From Herbaspirillum sp. RV1423 (GTDB lineage: Bacteria; Pseudomonadota; Gammaproteobacteria; Burkholderiales; Burkholderiaceae_D), in the NCBI RefSeq assembly GCF_000577615.1, contig NZ_CBXX010000029.1:47490-111489 (forward strand): a stretch of DNA of 64,000 bases, read 5' to 3'. Both the position numbers and the translations under genes were made by a program. Below are positions 30,647 to 39,799 of the stretch, one piece after another; position 1 is the stretch's first letter, and every line of letters begins with the position of its first letter. The notes under the pieces were generated by a model. The model worked only from the letters and a program-made list of their open reading frames with translations. It ran no database searches and was not told the DNA's origin.

Positions 30647-31264
30647 ATGCATCAGACCGATACCGAACTCCTGCGTGCGGAAATCGCCGCTGCAGCCGCC
30701 CGCATGATCGCGGAAGACGGCGCCGACTACGCCACCGCCAAGCGCAAGGCGGCGCGCCAGATCCTGGGCGACAGCAAGGCGCGTGGGGATATCCTGCCCG
30801 ATAACGCGCAGATCGAGGAGGAAGTGCGCGCCTATAACGAATTGTTCTTCGGCGACACACAGCCGGCGCGGCTGTTGCATTTGCGGCAACTCGCGGTGCA
30901 ACTGATGGAGGAACTCGGACGCTTCAATCCTTATCTGACCGGAGCCGTGCTCAACGGCACCGCCGGCGAGCATTCCGACATCCATTTGCAATTATTTACA
31001 TCGAGCGCGAAAGACGTCGAAATTTATCTCCTGAACAAGAATGTCAATTTCGAGGTCAGCGAAAGCACGCATTTCAAGGGCGGACAGGCCGCGGTCGAAA
31101 CGCTGAGCTACCTGCTGCAGCAGAAAGGCCGCGCGCCGGAAGGCGTGCATCTGGCAGTGTATGATCTCGACGACTTGCGCGGTGGGGTCAAGGCTGCGCC
31201 CGGCAAACGGGCCGAACGCGCCGATATCGATGCAGTACGCCGCCTTATCCTGGAAGAAAGCTGA
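30647..31264 (+). CDS. Nucleotidyltransferase-like hypothetical protein
   Basis: A 205-residue cytoplasmic protein I cannot assign with certainty. The N-terminal half is helical and charged. Residues 99-115 (with NGTAGEHSDIHLQLF) look like a minimal nucleotidyltransferase core (GxVxxGT-x-SDIxL), but the usual second metal-binding Asp of the DxD pair is His (Asp111-Ile-His113). A strand-rich region follows (VEIYLLNKNVNFEV). It is divergent from mpl by 88 bases and ends overlapping the TlpA-like gene by one base (TGATG), so the two are probably co-expressed. Confidence 0.75.
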   Translation: MHQTDTELLRAEIAAAAARMIAEDGADYATAKRKAARQILGDSKARGDILPDNAQIEEEVRAYNELFFGDTQPARLLHLRQLAVQLMEELGRFNPYLTGAVLNGTAGEHSDIHLQLFTSSAKDVEIYLLNKNVNFEVSESTHFKGGQAAVETLSYLLQQKGRAPEGVHLAVYDLDDLRGGVKAAPGKRAERADIDAVRRLILEES

Positions 31265-31797
31265 TGAAAAAGCGAAATTACCTGTTGTTCGTGCTGATTG
31301 CGATTCTCGCAGCCGGCATCGGCATGTATACCAGCCACAAGCAAACACAGACCGTGGCGCAAACTCCGGAAGCGCGCGCCGTCGCCAACCTGTTCGCACA
31401 GACCATGCCGGACGTCGCCGGCAAGCCGCAGGCCTTGTCGCAGTGGAAAGGCAAGCCGCTGATCATCAACTTCTGGGCCACCTGGTGCGCGCCTTGCGTT
31501 GAAGAAATGCCCGAGCTGGCGGCGCTGCAGGCGGAAGTCGCTCCGGTGCAAATCATCGGTATCGGCGTCGATTCCCAGGAGAATATCGCCCAGTTTGCAG
31601 AAAAATTCCATATCTATTATCCTCTCTACGTTGCCGGAACCGGCGCCACCGATCTGCTGCGGCAGTTCGGCAATCAAGCCGGCGGCCTTCCCTTCACTGC
31701 CTTGGTGGGACTGGACGGCAACCTGAAAAAGGTCTATCTTGGGCGCCTGAATTTCGACGAGCTGCGCCGCGACCTGGCCTCCCTGAAAAACATGTAA
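31264..31797 (+). CDS. TlpA-family thiol:disulfide reductase
   Basis: A 177-residue membrane-anchored periplasmic thioredoxin-fold protein. The N-terminal anchor YLLFVLIAILAAGIGMY is followed by a redox domain with WCAPC (Trp74-Cys78), VEEMPELAAL, and the cis-Pro loop GGLPFTALV. Such proteins reduce apocytochromes or other exported thiols. The start overlaps the previous stop by one base. A ~75-base gap follows before aroQ. Confidence 0.93.
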   Translation: MKKRNYLLFVLIAILAAGIGMYTSHKQTQTVAQTPEARAVANLFAQTMPDVAGKPQALSQWKGKPLIINFWATWCAPCVEEMPELAALQAEVAPVQIIGIGVDSQENIAQFAEKFHIYYPLYVAGTGATDLLRQFGNQAGGLPFTALVGLDGNLKKVYLGRLNFDELRRDLASLKNM

Positions 31798-31872
31798 CTA
31801 AAGTTTTCCTTGCCAAATGATGCCATTTGACGGCAAAATGCGCGCATCGTCGTCAAACGGAGCTTTATCTCC

Positions 31873-32310
31873 ATGGCAATAAACCTTCTCCTCCTCAATG
31901 GACCCAACCTGAACTTGCTGGGCACCCGGGAGCCTGAAGTCTACGGATCAACTACCCTGGCAGACATTGAGCAACGTGCCGCCTTGCAAGCCGGCAAGGC
32001 AGGCGCGACGCTGAGCGTCTTCCAGAGCAATCATGAAGGCGCACTGATTGATCGCATCCAGGCCGCCGGGAAAGAAGGCGTGGACGCTATCGTGATCAAC
32101 CCGGGCGGACTGACCCACACCAGCGTGGCCTTGCGTGATGCGCTGGCAGGCGTGGCCATTCCTTTCGTCGAAGTACATATCTCGAATATTCATCAGCGCG
32201 AAGAATTCCGTCATTTTTCTTATCTTTCCGGCATCGCCAAGGCTGTGTTGTGCGGCTTCGGCGTCGATGGCTACCGGCTCGCGATCGATCATCTGTTGCA
32301 GCAGCCATAA
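31873..32310 (+). CDS. aroQ: 3-dehydroquinate dehydratase, type II
   Basis: Converts 3-dehydroquinate to 3-dehydroshikimate. At 145 residues it forms the flavodoxin-like dodecameric enzyme: [20 protein letters not shown] with the catalytic Arg19 and Tyr24, [16 protein letters not shown], and the catalytic His region [17 protein letters not shown]. It is directly upstream of accBC, a common gammaproteobacterial and betaproteobacterial arrangement. Confidence 0.97.
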   Translation: MAINLLLLNGPNLNLLGTREPEVYGSTTLADIEQRAALQAGKAGATLSVFQSNHEGALIDRIQAAGKEGVDAIVINPGGLTHTSVALRDALAGVAIPFVEVHISNIHQREEFRHFSYLSGIAKAVLCGFGVDGYRLAIDHLLQQP

Positions 32311-32421
32311 GGATCCGCACGCTCCTTCAGCAGCATTCTTTTATATCAGCATCGCCGCGCGGCATCAGGCGATGGTGACCCAATCAAGCAGTTATCTCCT
32401 ATTTAATACTGAGGAATTCAC

Positions 32422-32883
32422 ATGGATTTACGGAAACTCAAAACCCTGATCGATCTGGTCGCGGAGTCGGACATCGAAGAACTGGAAGTGACCGAAGGCG
32501 AAAGCAAGGTTCGCATCGTCAAGTCGTCGGCGACGCCGCAAAACCAGGTCGTGATGATGCAGCCGCAGGGATCGTATCCGCAAGCCCTGCCGGCCGCTGC
32601 CGCACCGGCAGCGGCGCCAGTCGCACCGGCCGCGCCTGCCGCTCCGGAAGGCCATATCGTCAAGTCGCCGATGGTCGGCACCTTCTACCGTTCGTCGGCT
32701 CCCGGCGCACCGGCCTTCGTCGAAGTCGGCAAGGAAGTCAAGGAAGGCGAAACCTTGTGCATCATCGAAGCAATGAAGCTGCTCAATGAAATCGACGCCG
32801 ACAAGTCCGGCGTGATCAAGCAGATCCTGGTTGAAAACGGTCAACCGGTCGAGTTCGGTCAACCCCTGTTTGTGATCGGCTAA
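32422..32883 (+). CDS. accB: Biotin carboxyl carrier protein of acetyl-CoA carboxylase
   Basis: Carries biotin between the carboxylase and transferase of acetyl-CoA carboxylase, the first step of fatty-acid synthesis. It has 153 residues: N-terminal helical domain ([20 protein letters not shown]), Pro/Ala-rich hinge (~57-76), and biotinyl domain with [11 protein letters not shown] (biotinylated Lys119). GAGGAA precedes the ATG. It sits 144 bases before accC. Confidence 0.98.
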   Translation: MDLRKLKTLIDLVAESDIEELEVTEGESKVRIVKSSATPQNQVVMMQPQGSYPQALPAAAAPAAAPVAPAAPAAPEGHIVKSPMVGTFYRSSAPGAPAFVEVGKEVKEGETLCIIEAMKLLNEIDADKSGVIKQILVENGQPVEFGQPLFVIG

Positions 32884-33027
32884 ATCCTGCCAGAATACGG
32901 ATTGTACGAATGAGTGCGCCTGCCTGCGCAAGACAGCCCGAGCGCGCGGCAGGCGTACAGTACATCCGGGGCGGATCTGGTTATCTGTATGTAAACGCTT
33001 GACTATTGGCGACGCACATTTCCTCTT

Positions 33028-34407
33028 ATGTTTGAAAAAATCCTTATCGCCAACCGTGGCGAAATCGCTCTCCGCATCCAGCGCGCCTGCCGCGAAATGG
33101 GCATCAAGACCGTGGTGGTGCACTCCGAAGCGGACCGCGAAGCGAAATACGTAAAGCTGGCCGACGAATCGGTCTGCATCGGACCCGCGCCGTCCGCCCT
33201 CAGCTACCTCAACATGCCGGCCATCATCAGCGCCGCTGAAGTGACCGATGCGCAGGCGATCCATCCGGGCTACGGCTTCCTGTCGGAGAACGCCGACTTT
33301 GCCGAGCGCGTCGAGAAATCCGGCTTCGTCTTCATCGGCCCGCGCCCGGAAAACATCCGCATGATGGGCGACAAGGTCTCGGCCAAGCAGGCCATGATCC
33401 GCGCCGGCGTGCCCTGCGTGCCGGGCTCGGAAGGCGCGCTGCCGGACAACCCCAAGGAAATCGTACAGATCGCGCGCAAGATCGGCTATCCGGTCATCAT
33501 CAAGGCGGCGGGCGGCGGCGGCGGCCGCGGCATGCGCGTGGTGCATACCGAAGCAGCGCTGATTAACGCCGTGACCATGACCAAGACCGAAGCCGGCGCC
33601 GCTTTCGGCAATCCGGAAGTCTATATGGAGAAGTACCTGGAAAATCCGCGCCATGTGGAAATCCAGATCCTCGCTGACGAACACAAACAAGCGATCTGGC
33701 TGGGCGAACGCGACTGCTCCATGCAGCGCCGCCACCAGAAGGTGATCGAGGAAGCGCCGGCGCCGGGCATCCCGCGCAAGATCATCGAAAAGATCGGCGA
33801 GCGCTGCGCTGAAGCCTGCCGCAAGATGAATTACCGCGGCGCCGGCACCTTCGAATTCCTGTATGAAAACGAAGAGTTCTATTTCATCGAAATGAACACC
33901 CGCGTGCAGGTCGAACATCCGGTCACGGAGATGATCACCGGCGTCGACATCGTGCAGGAGCAAATCCGCATCGCCGCCGGCGAAAAGCTGCGCTATCGCC
34001 AGCGCGACATCGAACTGAAGGGCCATGCGATCGAATGCCGCATCAATGCCGAAGACCCGTTCAAGTTCACGCCGTCGCCGGGCCGCCTGACCGCATGGCA
34101 CGTGCCCGGCGGGCCCGGCATCCGCGTCGATTCGCATGCTTACGCCGGCTACTTTGTGCCGCCCAACTACGACTCCATGGTCGGCAAGGTGATCTCCTAT
34201 GGCGCGACGCGCGAGCAGGCGATCCGCCGCATGCAGATCGCGCTGTCGGAAATGGTGGTCGAAGGCATTTCCACCAACATCCCGCTGCACCGCGAACTGA
34301 TGGTGGATGCACGCTTCATCGAAGGCGGCACCAATATCCACTATCTCGAGCACAAGCTGGCTGAACGTCCGGCCACGCCGCCGGCGGACAAACCGGCGAA
34401 GAAGTAA
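33028..34407 (+). CDS. accC: Biotin carboxylase of acetyl-CoA carboxylase
   Basis: ATP-grasp enzyme that carboxylates biotin on AccB. It has 459 residues: N-terminal domain [16 protein letters not shown], glycine-rich ATP loop [10 protein letters not shown] (161-170), [11 protein letters not shown], and the catalytic region [14 protein letters not shown]. The C-terminal tail after HKLAERP is Pro/Lys-rich. It is followed by prmA after three bases, so it is one transcription unit with accB. Confidence 0.98.
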   Translation: MFEKILIANRGEIALRIQRACREMGIKTVVVHSEADREAKYVKLADESVCIGPAPSALSYLNMPAIISAAEVTDAQAIHPGYGFLSENADFAERVEKSGFVFIGPRPENIRMMGDKVSAKQAMIRAGVPCVPGSEGALPDNPKEIVQIARKIGYPVIIKAAGGGGGRGMRVVHTEAALINAVTMTKTEAGAAFGNPEVYMEKYLENPRHVEIQILADEHKQAIWLGERDCSMQRRHQKVIEEAPAPGIPRKIIEKIGERCAEACRKMNYRGAGTFEFLYENEEFYFIEMNTRVQVEHPVTEMITGVDIVQEQIRIAAGEKLRYRQRDIELKGHAIECRINAEDPFKFTPSPGRLTAWHVPGGPGIRVDSHAYAGYFVPPNYDSMVGKVISYGATREQAIRRMQIALSEMVVEGISTNIPLHRELMVDARFIEGGTNIHYLEHKLAERPATPPADKPAKK

Positions 34408-34410
34408 GCA

Positions 34411-35325
34411 ATGGGCTGGACCGAAATTGTCATTGAAGTCACGCGCGACCAGGCTGAGGCGCTCTCCGATGCCTTGATGGAGGCCGGCGCGCTGTCGGTG
34501 TCGGTGGAGGATGCCGACGAAGGCACCGTTGCCGAACAGCCGCTGTTCGGCGAACCCGGCATGGAGCCGGCCGAAGCGGCATGGGAGCGCAGCCGCGTGG
34601 TGGCGCTGGCCGATGTCGACGCCGATCATGCCGCCATCGTCACCGATGCCGCCAAGGCCATCGGCCTCGATTACGCCCTGCCGTTCGCACTGCGCCCGGT
34701 GGCCGAACAGGACTGGGTGCGCCTGACGCAATCGCAATTCGACCCCATCCATATCGGCAAACGCATCTGGGTCGTGCCGAGCTGGCATGATGCGCCGGAG
34801 CCGGACGCGCTGGTGTTGGAACTGGACCCCGGCCTGGCTTTCGGCACCGGCAGCCATCCGACCACGCGCCTGTGCATGGAATGGCTGGAACAACATGCCG
34901 CCAATACGGCAACGCTCCTCGATTATGGTTGCGGCTCCGGTATCCTGGCGCTGGTCGCCAAAAAACTCGGCGCGCAGGAAGTGATCGGCGTCGACATCGA
35001 TCCCCAGGCATTGGAATCGGCGCGCTTCAACAGCGAACGCAACGCCTGCGCGATCGACTACTACCTGCCGGAAGCCTTCGTCCGCCATTATCCCGAGAAC
35101 AGGACTTTCGCCATCGTGGTCGCCAACATCCTGGCCGGCCCGCTGCAATTGATGGCGCCGATGCTGGCCGGGCGTGTCGCGCCGGGCGGTTCGCTGGTGC
35201 TATCGGGCGTGCTGGATCGCCAGGCCGACGAAGTCATCGCCGCCTACGCACCATACATCCGGCTCAGCGTCTGGGCCGAGCATGAAGGCTGGGTTGCGCT
35301 GGCCGGCCAGGCGCCGACGGAGTAG
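34411..35325 (+). CDS. prmA: Ribosomal protein L11 methyltransferase
   Basis: AdoMet-dependent enzyme that trimethylates ribosomal protein L11. It has 304 residues: N-terminal substrate-recognition domain ([22 protein letters not shown]) and C-terminal Rossmann methyltransferase with [11 protein letters not shown], the AdoMet loop [12 protein letters not shown] (170-181), and VANILAGPL. It starts three bases after accC and ends three bases before the DUF3426 gene. Confidence 0.96.
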   Translation: MGWTEIVIEVTRDQAEALSDALMEAGALSVSVEDADEGTVAEQPLFGEPGMEPAEAAWERSRVVALADVDADHAAIVTDAAKAIGLDYALPFALRPVAEQDWVRLTQSQFDPIHIGKRIWVVPSWHDAPEPDALVLELDPGLAFGTGSHPTTRLCMEWLEQHAANTATLLDYGCGSGILALVAKKLGAQEVIGVDIDPQALESARFNSERNACAIDYYLPEAFVRHYPENRTFAIVVANILAGPLQLMAPMLAGRVAPGGSLVLSGVLDRQADEVIAAYAPYIRLSVWAEHEGWVALAGQAPTE

Positions 35326-35328
35326 ATA

Positions 35329-36636
35329 ATGGCGCTGGCGACCCAATGTCCCTTCTGCCAGACGACATTCCGCGTCGCCCAAGACCAGCTCAAGCTGCGC
35401 GGCGGCCTGGTCCGCTGCGGCAACTGCAAGGAAGTCTTCAACGGCAATGACCATCTGGTCTCGCCCGAGATCGCAAGCCAACTGGTCGCCGCACCTGCCG
35501 CCTCCCAGCCTGGCCAGCGTACAGCGCCGACCGGATGGCCGCCGTTGCCCGGCGGCTCCCTGCCGCGCCAGGCGGAACCAGACGTTGCTCCCGCCTCCGC
35601 AGCCGGTCCTGCTGCGCCGCCGCCCTGGATGGCAACGCCCGATCTCTCTTCCGCCTTCGCCAGTATCGCCGCCGAAACCAAAGATGCGCCGTGGGGTACG
35701 CAAAGCGCACAAGACACGCTGAACGAACCGTCCGCTCCAGCATCGCCACCTTTGCCTGAACAAATCGCCGCCTCGCCGGAACCTTTTCCGCTGGCGGGGA
35801 CGCCCACGACACAATCGCCGACGCCCGGTCAGGCCGACGATGTCGCGGCCGGGCCTATGCCCTCACAGCCCGAAGTCAGCATCAACACGCTGACGCAGGA
35901 GCTGTCATATCCGATACCGCTGACATCCTCGGCGCCGCTGGAAGAGCAATCCGATCCGATCACTGCCGGCCCTATCGATGACGCTTCCTCTGGAAACAGC
36001 CAAGCCGGGGACGAATACGCGCAGGCCGCTGAAGAGGAAAAGCCAGAGGCAGAATCAGACGACGAAGACACGGAAGAGATTGCGGAAGAAGAGACGGAAG
36101 ACGAAGAAGATACCCCCGCCTTCGTCCAGAAGGCTGAACGTCGCGAACGCCTGCACAGGATTGCCCGCCTTGTCATGGGCATCGGCGCAGTCGTCCTGAG
36201 CATTGCGCTGCTGCTCCAGGCGACCTATGTCTGGCGCAACACTATCGTCGCCTGGCTGCCGTCGACGCGGCCGTTGTTGTCGTCGGCCTGCGCCGCACTG
36301 CATTGCGCGGTCGGCCTACCGACCAATATCGACCAACTGGTACTGGAGTCGAGCGAACTGCAACTGGTGCCGCCCAACCAGAATATCTATACGCTGTCGG
36401 TACTGCTGCACAACCGCGGCTACGGCGCCCAGGCCTGGCCTTATCTGGAATTGACCCTCAACGATGCCGATGAAAAGGCCATCACACGGCGCGTCTTTAC
36501 GCCACGCGAGTATCTGGACCGGGCGCAGAATATCGACAATGGCTTGGCCGGCGAAAGCGAACAGCAGATCAAGCTGACGTTTGAATTGGCGCAGCCGGCC
36601 GCATCGGGCTACCGTATTTATCTGTTTTACCCCTGA
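35329..36636 (+). CDS. Zinc-ribbon (MJ0042-type) / DUF3426 membrane protein
   Basis: A 435-residue protein. The N-terminal MJ0042-type zinc ribbon has Cys7, Cys10, Cys30 and Cys33 (CPFCQTTF ... RCGNCKEVF). A long Pro/Ala-rich linker leads into a Glu/Asp-rich stretch (~240-265), one membrane helix near 281-303, and a C-terminal DUF3426 domain (VLLHNRGYGAQAWPYLELTL, RRVFTPREYL). The function is unknown. The conserved position downstream of prmA is typical of the family in Burkholderiales. The linker length and acidity suggest an extended cytoplasmic region. Confidence 0.9.
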   Translation: MALATQCPFCQTTFRVAQDQLKLRGGLVRCGNCKEVFNGNDHLVSPEIASQLVAAPAASQPGQRTAPTGWPPLPGGSLPRQAEPDVAPASAAGPAAPPPWMATPDLSSAFASIAAETKDAPWGTQSAQDTLNEPSAPASPPLPEQIAASPEPFPLAGTPTTQSPTPGQADDVAAGPMPSQPEVSINTLTQELSYPIPLTSSAPLEEQSDPITAGPIDDASSGNSQAGDEYAQAAEEEKPEAESDDEDTEEIAEEETEDEEDTPAFVQKAERRERLHRIARLVMGIGAVVLSIALLLQATYVWRNTIVAWLPSTRPLLSSACAALHCAVGLPTNIDQLVLESSELQLVPPNQNIYTLSVLLHNRGYGAQAWPYLELTLNDADEKAITRRVFTPREYLDRAQNIDNGLAGESEQQIKLTFELAQPAASGYRIYLFYP

Positions 36637-36725
36637 ACCTTCCCGGACCCGCGCGAGAACAAAAACCGCAAAACCGGCGAGATTCTTCTACAATGCAGCA
36701 TTCTTAAACTTTCCTTGCACTTGCC

Positions 36726-37661
36726 ATGAGTTCACTCATCTGCGGCTCCCTTGCCTACGACAACATCATGCAATATGACGGCCGCTTCTCCGAAGCACTG
36801 CTCGCCGACCAATTGCACAAGATCAATGTCTCCTTCCTGGTGCCGTCGATGCGCCGCGAATTCGGCGGCTGCGCCGGCAACATCGCCTACAACCTCAAGC
36901 TGCTGGGCGGCGAACCGCTCATCATGGCGACCGTGGGCCAGGACAGCGCGCCGTATCTGGCCCGCTTCGACAATCTCGGCATTTCCACCCGTTGCGTGCG
37001 CGTCATCGATACGTCGTTCACCGCGCAGTGTTTCATCACCACTGATGCTGGCAGCAACCAGATCACCGCCTTCCACCCGGGCGCGATGACGTTTTCGCAT
37101 GAGAACAAGGTGGCCGACGCCGGTCCGGTCAAGTTCGCCATCGTCGCGCCGGACGGCCGCGACGGCATGCTGCAGCACGCCGAACAATGCGCTGCATTGA
37201 ACATCCCGCTGATTTTCGATCCGGGCCAGGGCTTGCCGATGTTCAGCGGCGATGACTTGAAGCAGTTTATCGGACTGGCAACCTATGTCGCCGTGAACGA
37301 CTACGAAGCGGAATTGCTGACCTCACGGACCGGCCTGAGCCTCGCACAGATTGCCCAGCAAGTTTCGGCCTTGATCGTGACGCGCGGCGAACTGGGCGCG
37401 GAAATTTATACCGACGGCCAAAAGATCGACATCCCCTGCGTGCCGGCCGACGCCATTGCCGATCCCACCGGTTGCGGCGACGCCTTCCGCGCAGGCATGC
37501 TGTTCGGCCTGACCAAGGGTATGGACTGGGCCACCATCGGCCGCCTGTCCAGCCTGATGGGCTCTATCAAGATCGCATCCCAAGGTCCGCAAAACCATGC
37601 CCCGACCCTGGCCGAAATCGACGACCGCTTCCACCAGGCCTTCGGTTATCGCTTTGCCTGA
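36726..37661 (+). CDS. PfkB-family carbohydrate/nucleoside kinase
   Basis: A 311-residue ribokinase-fold kinase, close to the adenosine-kinase-like group. Substrate side: CGSLAYDNIMQYDGRF and GGCAGNIAYNLKLLGG. Signature 2 with the catalytic base: ADPTGCGDAFRAGMLFGL. It starts 90 bases after the DUF3426 gene, with a TACAAT -10-like element at 36689. The substrate cannot be decided from sequence. Confidence 0.9.
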   Translation: MSSLICGSLAYDNIMQYDGRFSEALLADQLHKINVSFLVPSMRREFGGCAGNIAYNLKLLGGEPLIMATVGQDSAPYLARFDNLGISTRCVRVIDTSFTAQCFITTDAGSNQITAFHPGAMTFSHENKVADAGPVKFAIVAPDGRDGMLQHAEQCAALNIPLIFDPGQGLPMFSGDDLKQFIGLATYVAVNDYEAELLTSRTGLSLAQIAQQVSALIVTRGELGAEIYTDGQKIDIPCVPADAIADPTGCGDAFRAGMLFGLTKGMDWATIGRLSSLMGSIKIASQGPQNHAPTLAEIDDRFHQAFGYRFA

Positions 37662-37725
37662 GTAATGCCGTGATGCAGGACGAAGGCAAGCGCCGCCCGC
37701 AACGCGCTCATTGAAAGGATCGATC

Positions 37726-38268
37726 ATGAAACGCTTCGTTTCCACGCTCTTGCTTTCATGTACCCTGGCGGCGGCGCACAGCGCCATGGCGGCGTTGAAG
37801 CCGGGCGACAAGGCGCCGGACTTCAATGCACAAGCCTCGCTGGGCGGCCAGGTGTCAACGTTCTCGCTGGCCGAGGCGCTCAAGAAGGGACCGGTGGTGC
37901 TGTACTTCTACCCGGCTGCGTTCACGACTGGCTGTACTATCGAGGCGCATCTGTTCGCAGAGGCGATCGATCGCTACAAGGCGCTCGGCGCCACCGTCAT
38001 CGGTGTCTCCAACGACAAGATCGAAACCCTGAACAAGTTCTCCGTCAGCGAATGCCGCAGCAAGTTCGCTGTCGCGGCCGACACAGATCAGAAGATCATG
38101 AAGTCCTATGACGCCGTGCTGCTGACGAAATCGGACTATGCCAGCCGCACCTCGTATGTGATCACGCCGGACCACACGATTCTGTATGAATACAGCAGCA
38201 TGAACCCCGACAAGCACGTCGAAAATACCTTGCAAGCCTTGCAGCAGTGGGCAGCTAAAAAGAAATAA
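37726..38268 (+). CDS. Exported peroxiredoxin (BCP/AhpC-TSA family)
   Basis: A 180-residue thiol peroxidase with a signal peptide (to SAMAALKPGDKAP). The peroxidatic Cys70 is in YPAAFTTGCT and a second Cys110 is in SVSECRSKF. An exported peroxiredoxin would detoxify peroxides in the periplasm, fed by a TlpA- or DsbD-like reductant. The ATG at 37726 is chosen because AAAGGA lies before it and it gives a normal signal peptide; the frame opens at 37711. Confidence 0.9.
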   Translation: MKRFVSTLLLSCTLAAAHSAMAALKPGDKAPDFNAQASLGGQVSTFSLAEALKKGPVVLYFYPAAFTTGCTIEAHLFAEAIDRYKALGATVIGVSNDKIETLNKFSVSECRSKFAVAADTDQKIMKSYDAVLLTKSDYASRTSYVITPDHTILYEYSSMNPDKHVENTLQALQQWAAKKK

Positions 38269-38320
38269 GAAGATGCCGCAGGCCGGCGACGGTTTCCCGT
38301 GCCGGCGCGGCGAGGGGATC

Positions 38321-38863
38321 TCAGGCAATGGACAGAATCAGGGTGCTGACAAGGCGCACCGCGATCTGCAGCAGGATCAATGCAGCCAGCGGCGACAGGT
38401 CGACGTTGCCGATCAGCGGAATCACCTTGCGCAAGGGACGCAGCAACGGCTCGTTCAAGGCCCGTACAAACGGCGCCAGCGGCGCATACGGATTGACCCA
38501 ACTGAAGATCGCTTCGATGATCAGCGTGGCCATGAAGCCATAGAAAATCCACTGGAAGAAACGCACCAGCGACAGCAGGATGATGGGCTGGAAGTCGAAT
38601 CCCGAGACAAATCCGAGCGCCGCGATGATCGACAGCAGCACCACCAGGAAAGCGCCGACCAGGCTGGCCCAGTCGTAACCGCCCACACCCGGCAAGACCT
38701 TGCGCAAGGGCTTGACCAGCCAGTCCGACAACTGGAACACGAATTGCCCCACCGATGCCGGCGGACGCACCTGCACCACTTGCATCCAGAAACGCAGCAA
38801 CAGCACTCCTGCCAGCACGCTGGCAATGGCGTCAACGATCAACATGAAAATGCTATGCAACAC
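38321..38863 (-). CDS. YggT family membrane protein
   Basis: About 180 residues with two copies of the YGGT module, each with two hydrophobic helices and a Pro-rich amphipathic segment: LVKPLRKVLPGVGGYDWAS and EPLLRPLRKVIPLIGNVDLSP. The family is implicated in osmotic or membrane homeostasis, without a defined mechanism. The start is GTG at 38863, with GGAGAG 5 bases upstream; an alternative TTG lies at 38860. It is convergent with the peroxiredoxin gene. Confidence 0.88.
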   Translation of the reverse strand: MLHSIFMLIVDAIASVLAGVLLLRFWMQVVQVRPPASVGQFVFQLSDWLVKPLRKVLPGVGGYDWASLVGAFLVVLLSIIAALGFVSGFDFQPIILLSLVRFFQWIFYGFMATLIIEAIFSWVNPYAPLAPFVRALNEPLLRPLRKVIPLIGNVDLSPLAALILLQIAVRLVSTLILSIA

Positions 38864-39041
38864 GGTTACTCTCCATAAGAAGCTGTTTGCCAATTGGCAT
38901 CCGCCATGCGGAAGGCCGTGCAATCGCATCGGGCTCGATGCACAGTGCACATACTAAACCATGCGGCGCTTTTCCCTATGTGGGGACGCGGAATAATTAA
39001 AAAAGACTGACGAGAAACCGGGCTCCGACACCGAAGCCGCG

Positions 39042-39077
39042 AAAAAAAACCGCTGCATGACGCGAGTCATGCAGCGG
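39042..39077 (-). terminator. Terminator of the histone H1-like gene
   Basis: A perfect 12-bp stem (CCGCTGCATGAC with GTCATGCAGCGG), a GCGA tetraloop and eight T on the minus strand. It ends ~40 bases after the stop codon of the gene at 39116. Confidence 0.93.
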
Positions 39078-39115
39078 TATTGTGCCTGATTACTCAGGCA
39101 CCAGGCCAGGTCCGA

Positions 39116-39799
39116 TTAAGGACGTGTTGTGCCTGTCGGGAACGGCCAAGCTGCTGCCGGATTCAACACAGTCTTGACAGCAGGAGCTGCTGCAGCGGCT
39201 GGCTTAGCTGCCGGCTTCTTGGCTGCGGCCTTCTTGGCGACTGGCTTCTTCGCTGCCGGCTTGGCTGCTGCTTTGACAGCCGGCTTCGCTGCTGGCTTCT
39301 TGGCTGCAACCGGCTTCTTCGCTGCGACTGCCTTCTTCGCTACTGGCTTTTTAGCTGCAACCGCTTTTTTAGGAGCTGCTGCTTTCTTGGCCACTGGCTT
39401 CTTGGCTGCAACCGGCTTCTTCGCTGCGACTGCCTTCTTCGCTACTGGCTTTTTAGCTGCAACTGCTTTTTTAGGAGCTGCTGCTTTCTTGGCCACTGGC
39501 TTCTTGGCTGCAACCGGCTTCTTCGCTGCGACTGCTTTCTTCGCTACTGGCTTTTTAGCTGCAACTGCTTTTTTAGGAGCTGCTGCTTTCTTGGCTACTG
39601 GCTTCTTGGCCGCAACTGCTTTTTTAGGAGCTGCTGCTTTCTTAGCCACTGGCTTTGCTGCCTTAGCGACCGGCTTCTTGGCGGCGACTGCCTTCTTCGG
39701 AGCTGCTGCCTTCTTGGCTGCAACCGGCTTCTTAGCGGCGACCGCTGGTTTCTTTGCAGCAGGCTTCTTGGCTGCTGGTTTCTTTGCTGCTGTTGCCAT
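39116..39799 (-). CDS. Histone H1-like (HctB-type) Lys/Ala/Pro-rich DNA-binding protein
   Basis: A 227-residue, extremely basic low-complexity protein built from AAKKPVAKK / AAAPKKAV repeats. It resembles the C-terminal tails of eukaryotic H1 and HctB/BpH1-type nucleoid proteins. There is no folded domain except perhaps the last ~25 residues (LNPAAAWPFPTGTTRP). The DNA repeats with it: a 102-bp unit (34 codons), with AGGAGCTG at 39371, 39473 and 39575, and a 51-bp half unit ending at 39626. The number of repeats should vary between strains. A strong terminator follows; the leader is hairpin-rich. Confidence 0.9.
   Translation of the reverse strand: MATAAKKPAAKKPAAKKPAVAAKKPVAAKKAAAPKKAVAAKKPVAKAAKPVAKKAAAPKKAVAAKKPVAKKAAAPKKAVAAKKPVAKKAVAAKKPVAAKKPVAKKAAAPKKAVAAKKPVAKKAVAAKKPVAAKKPVAKKAAAPKKAVAAKKPVAKKAVAAKKPVAAKKPAAKPAVKAAAKPAAKKPVAKKAAAKKPAAKPAAAAAPAVKTVLNPAAAWPFPTGTTRP
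39340..39660. repeat. Coding tandem repeat, 102 bp with 51-bp sub-period
   Basis: Copies lie inside the histone-like gene; AGGAGCTG(CTGC) marks recur at 39371, 39473, 39575 (102 bp apart) and 39626 (51 bp). Repeats are nearly identical at the DNA level, which implies recent duplication or gene conversion. Confidence 0.88.

Noticed and set aside
32428..35148. Very long (906-codon) minus-strand frame opposite accB-accC-prmA
   Set aside because: It lies antisense to well-identified genes; long antisense frames arise from GC-rich codon bias.
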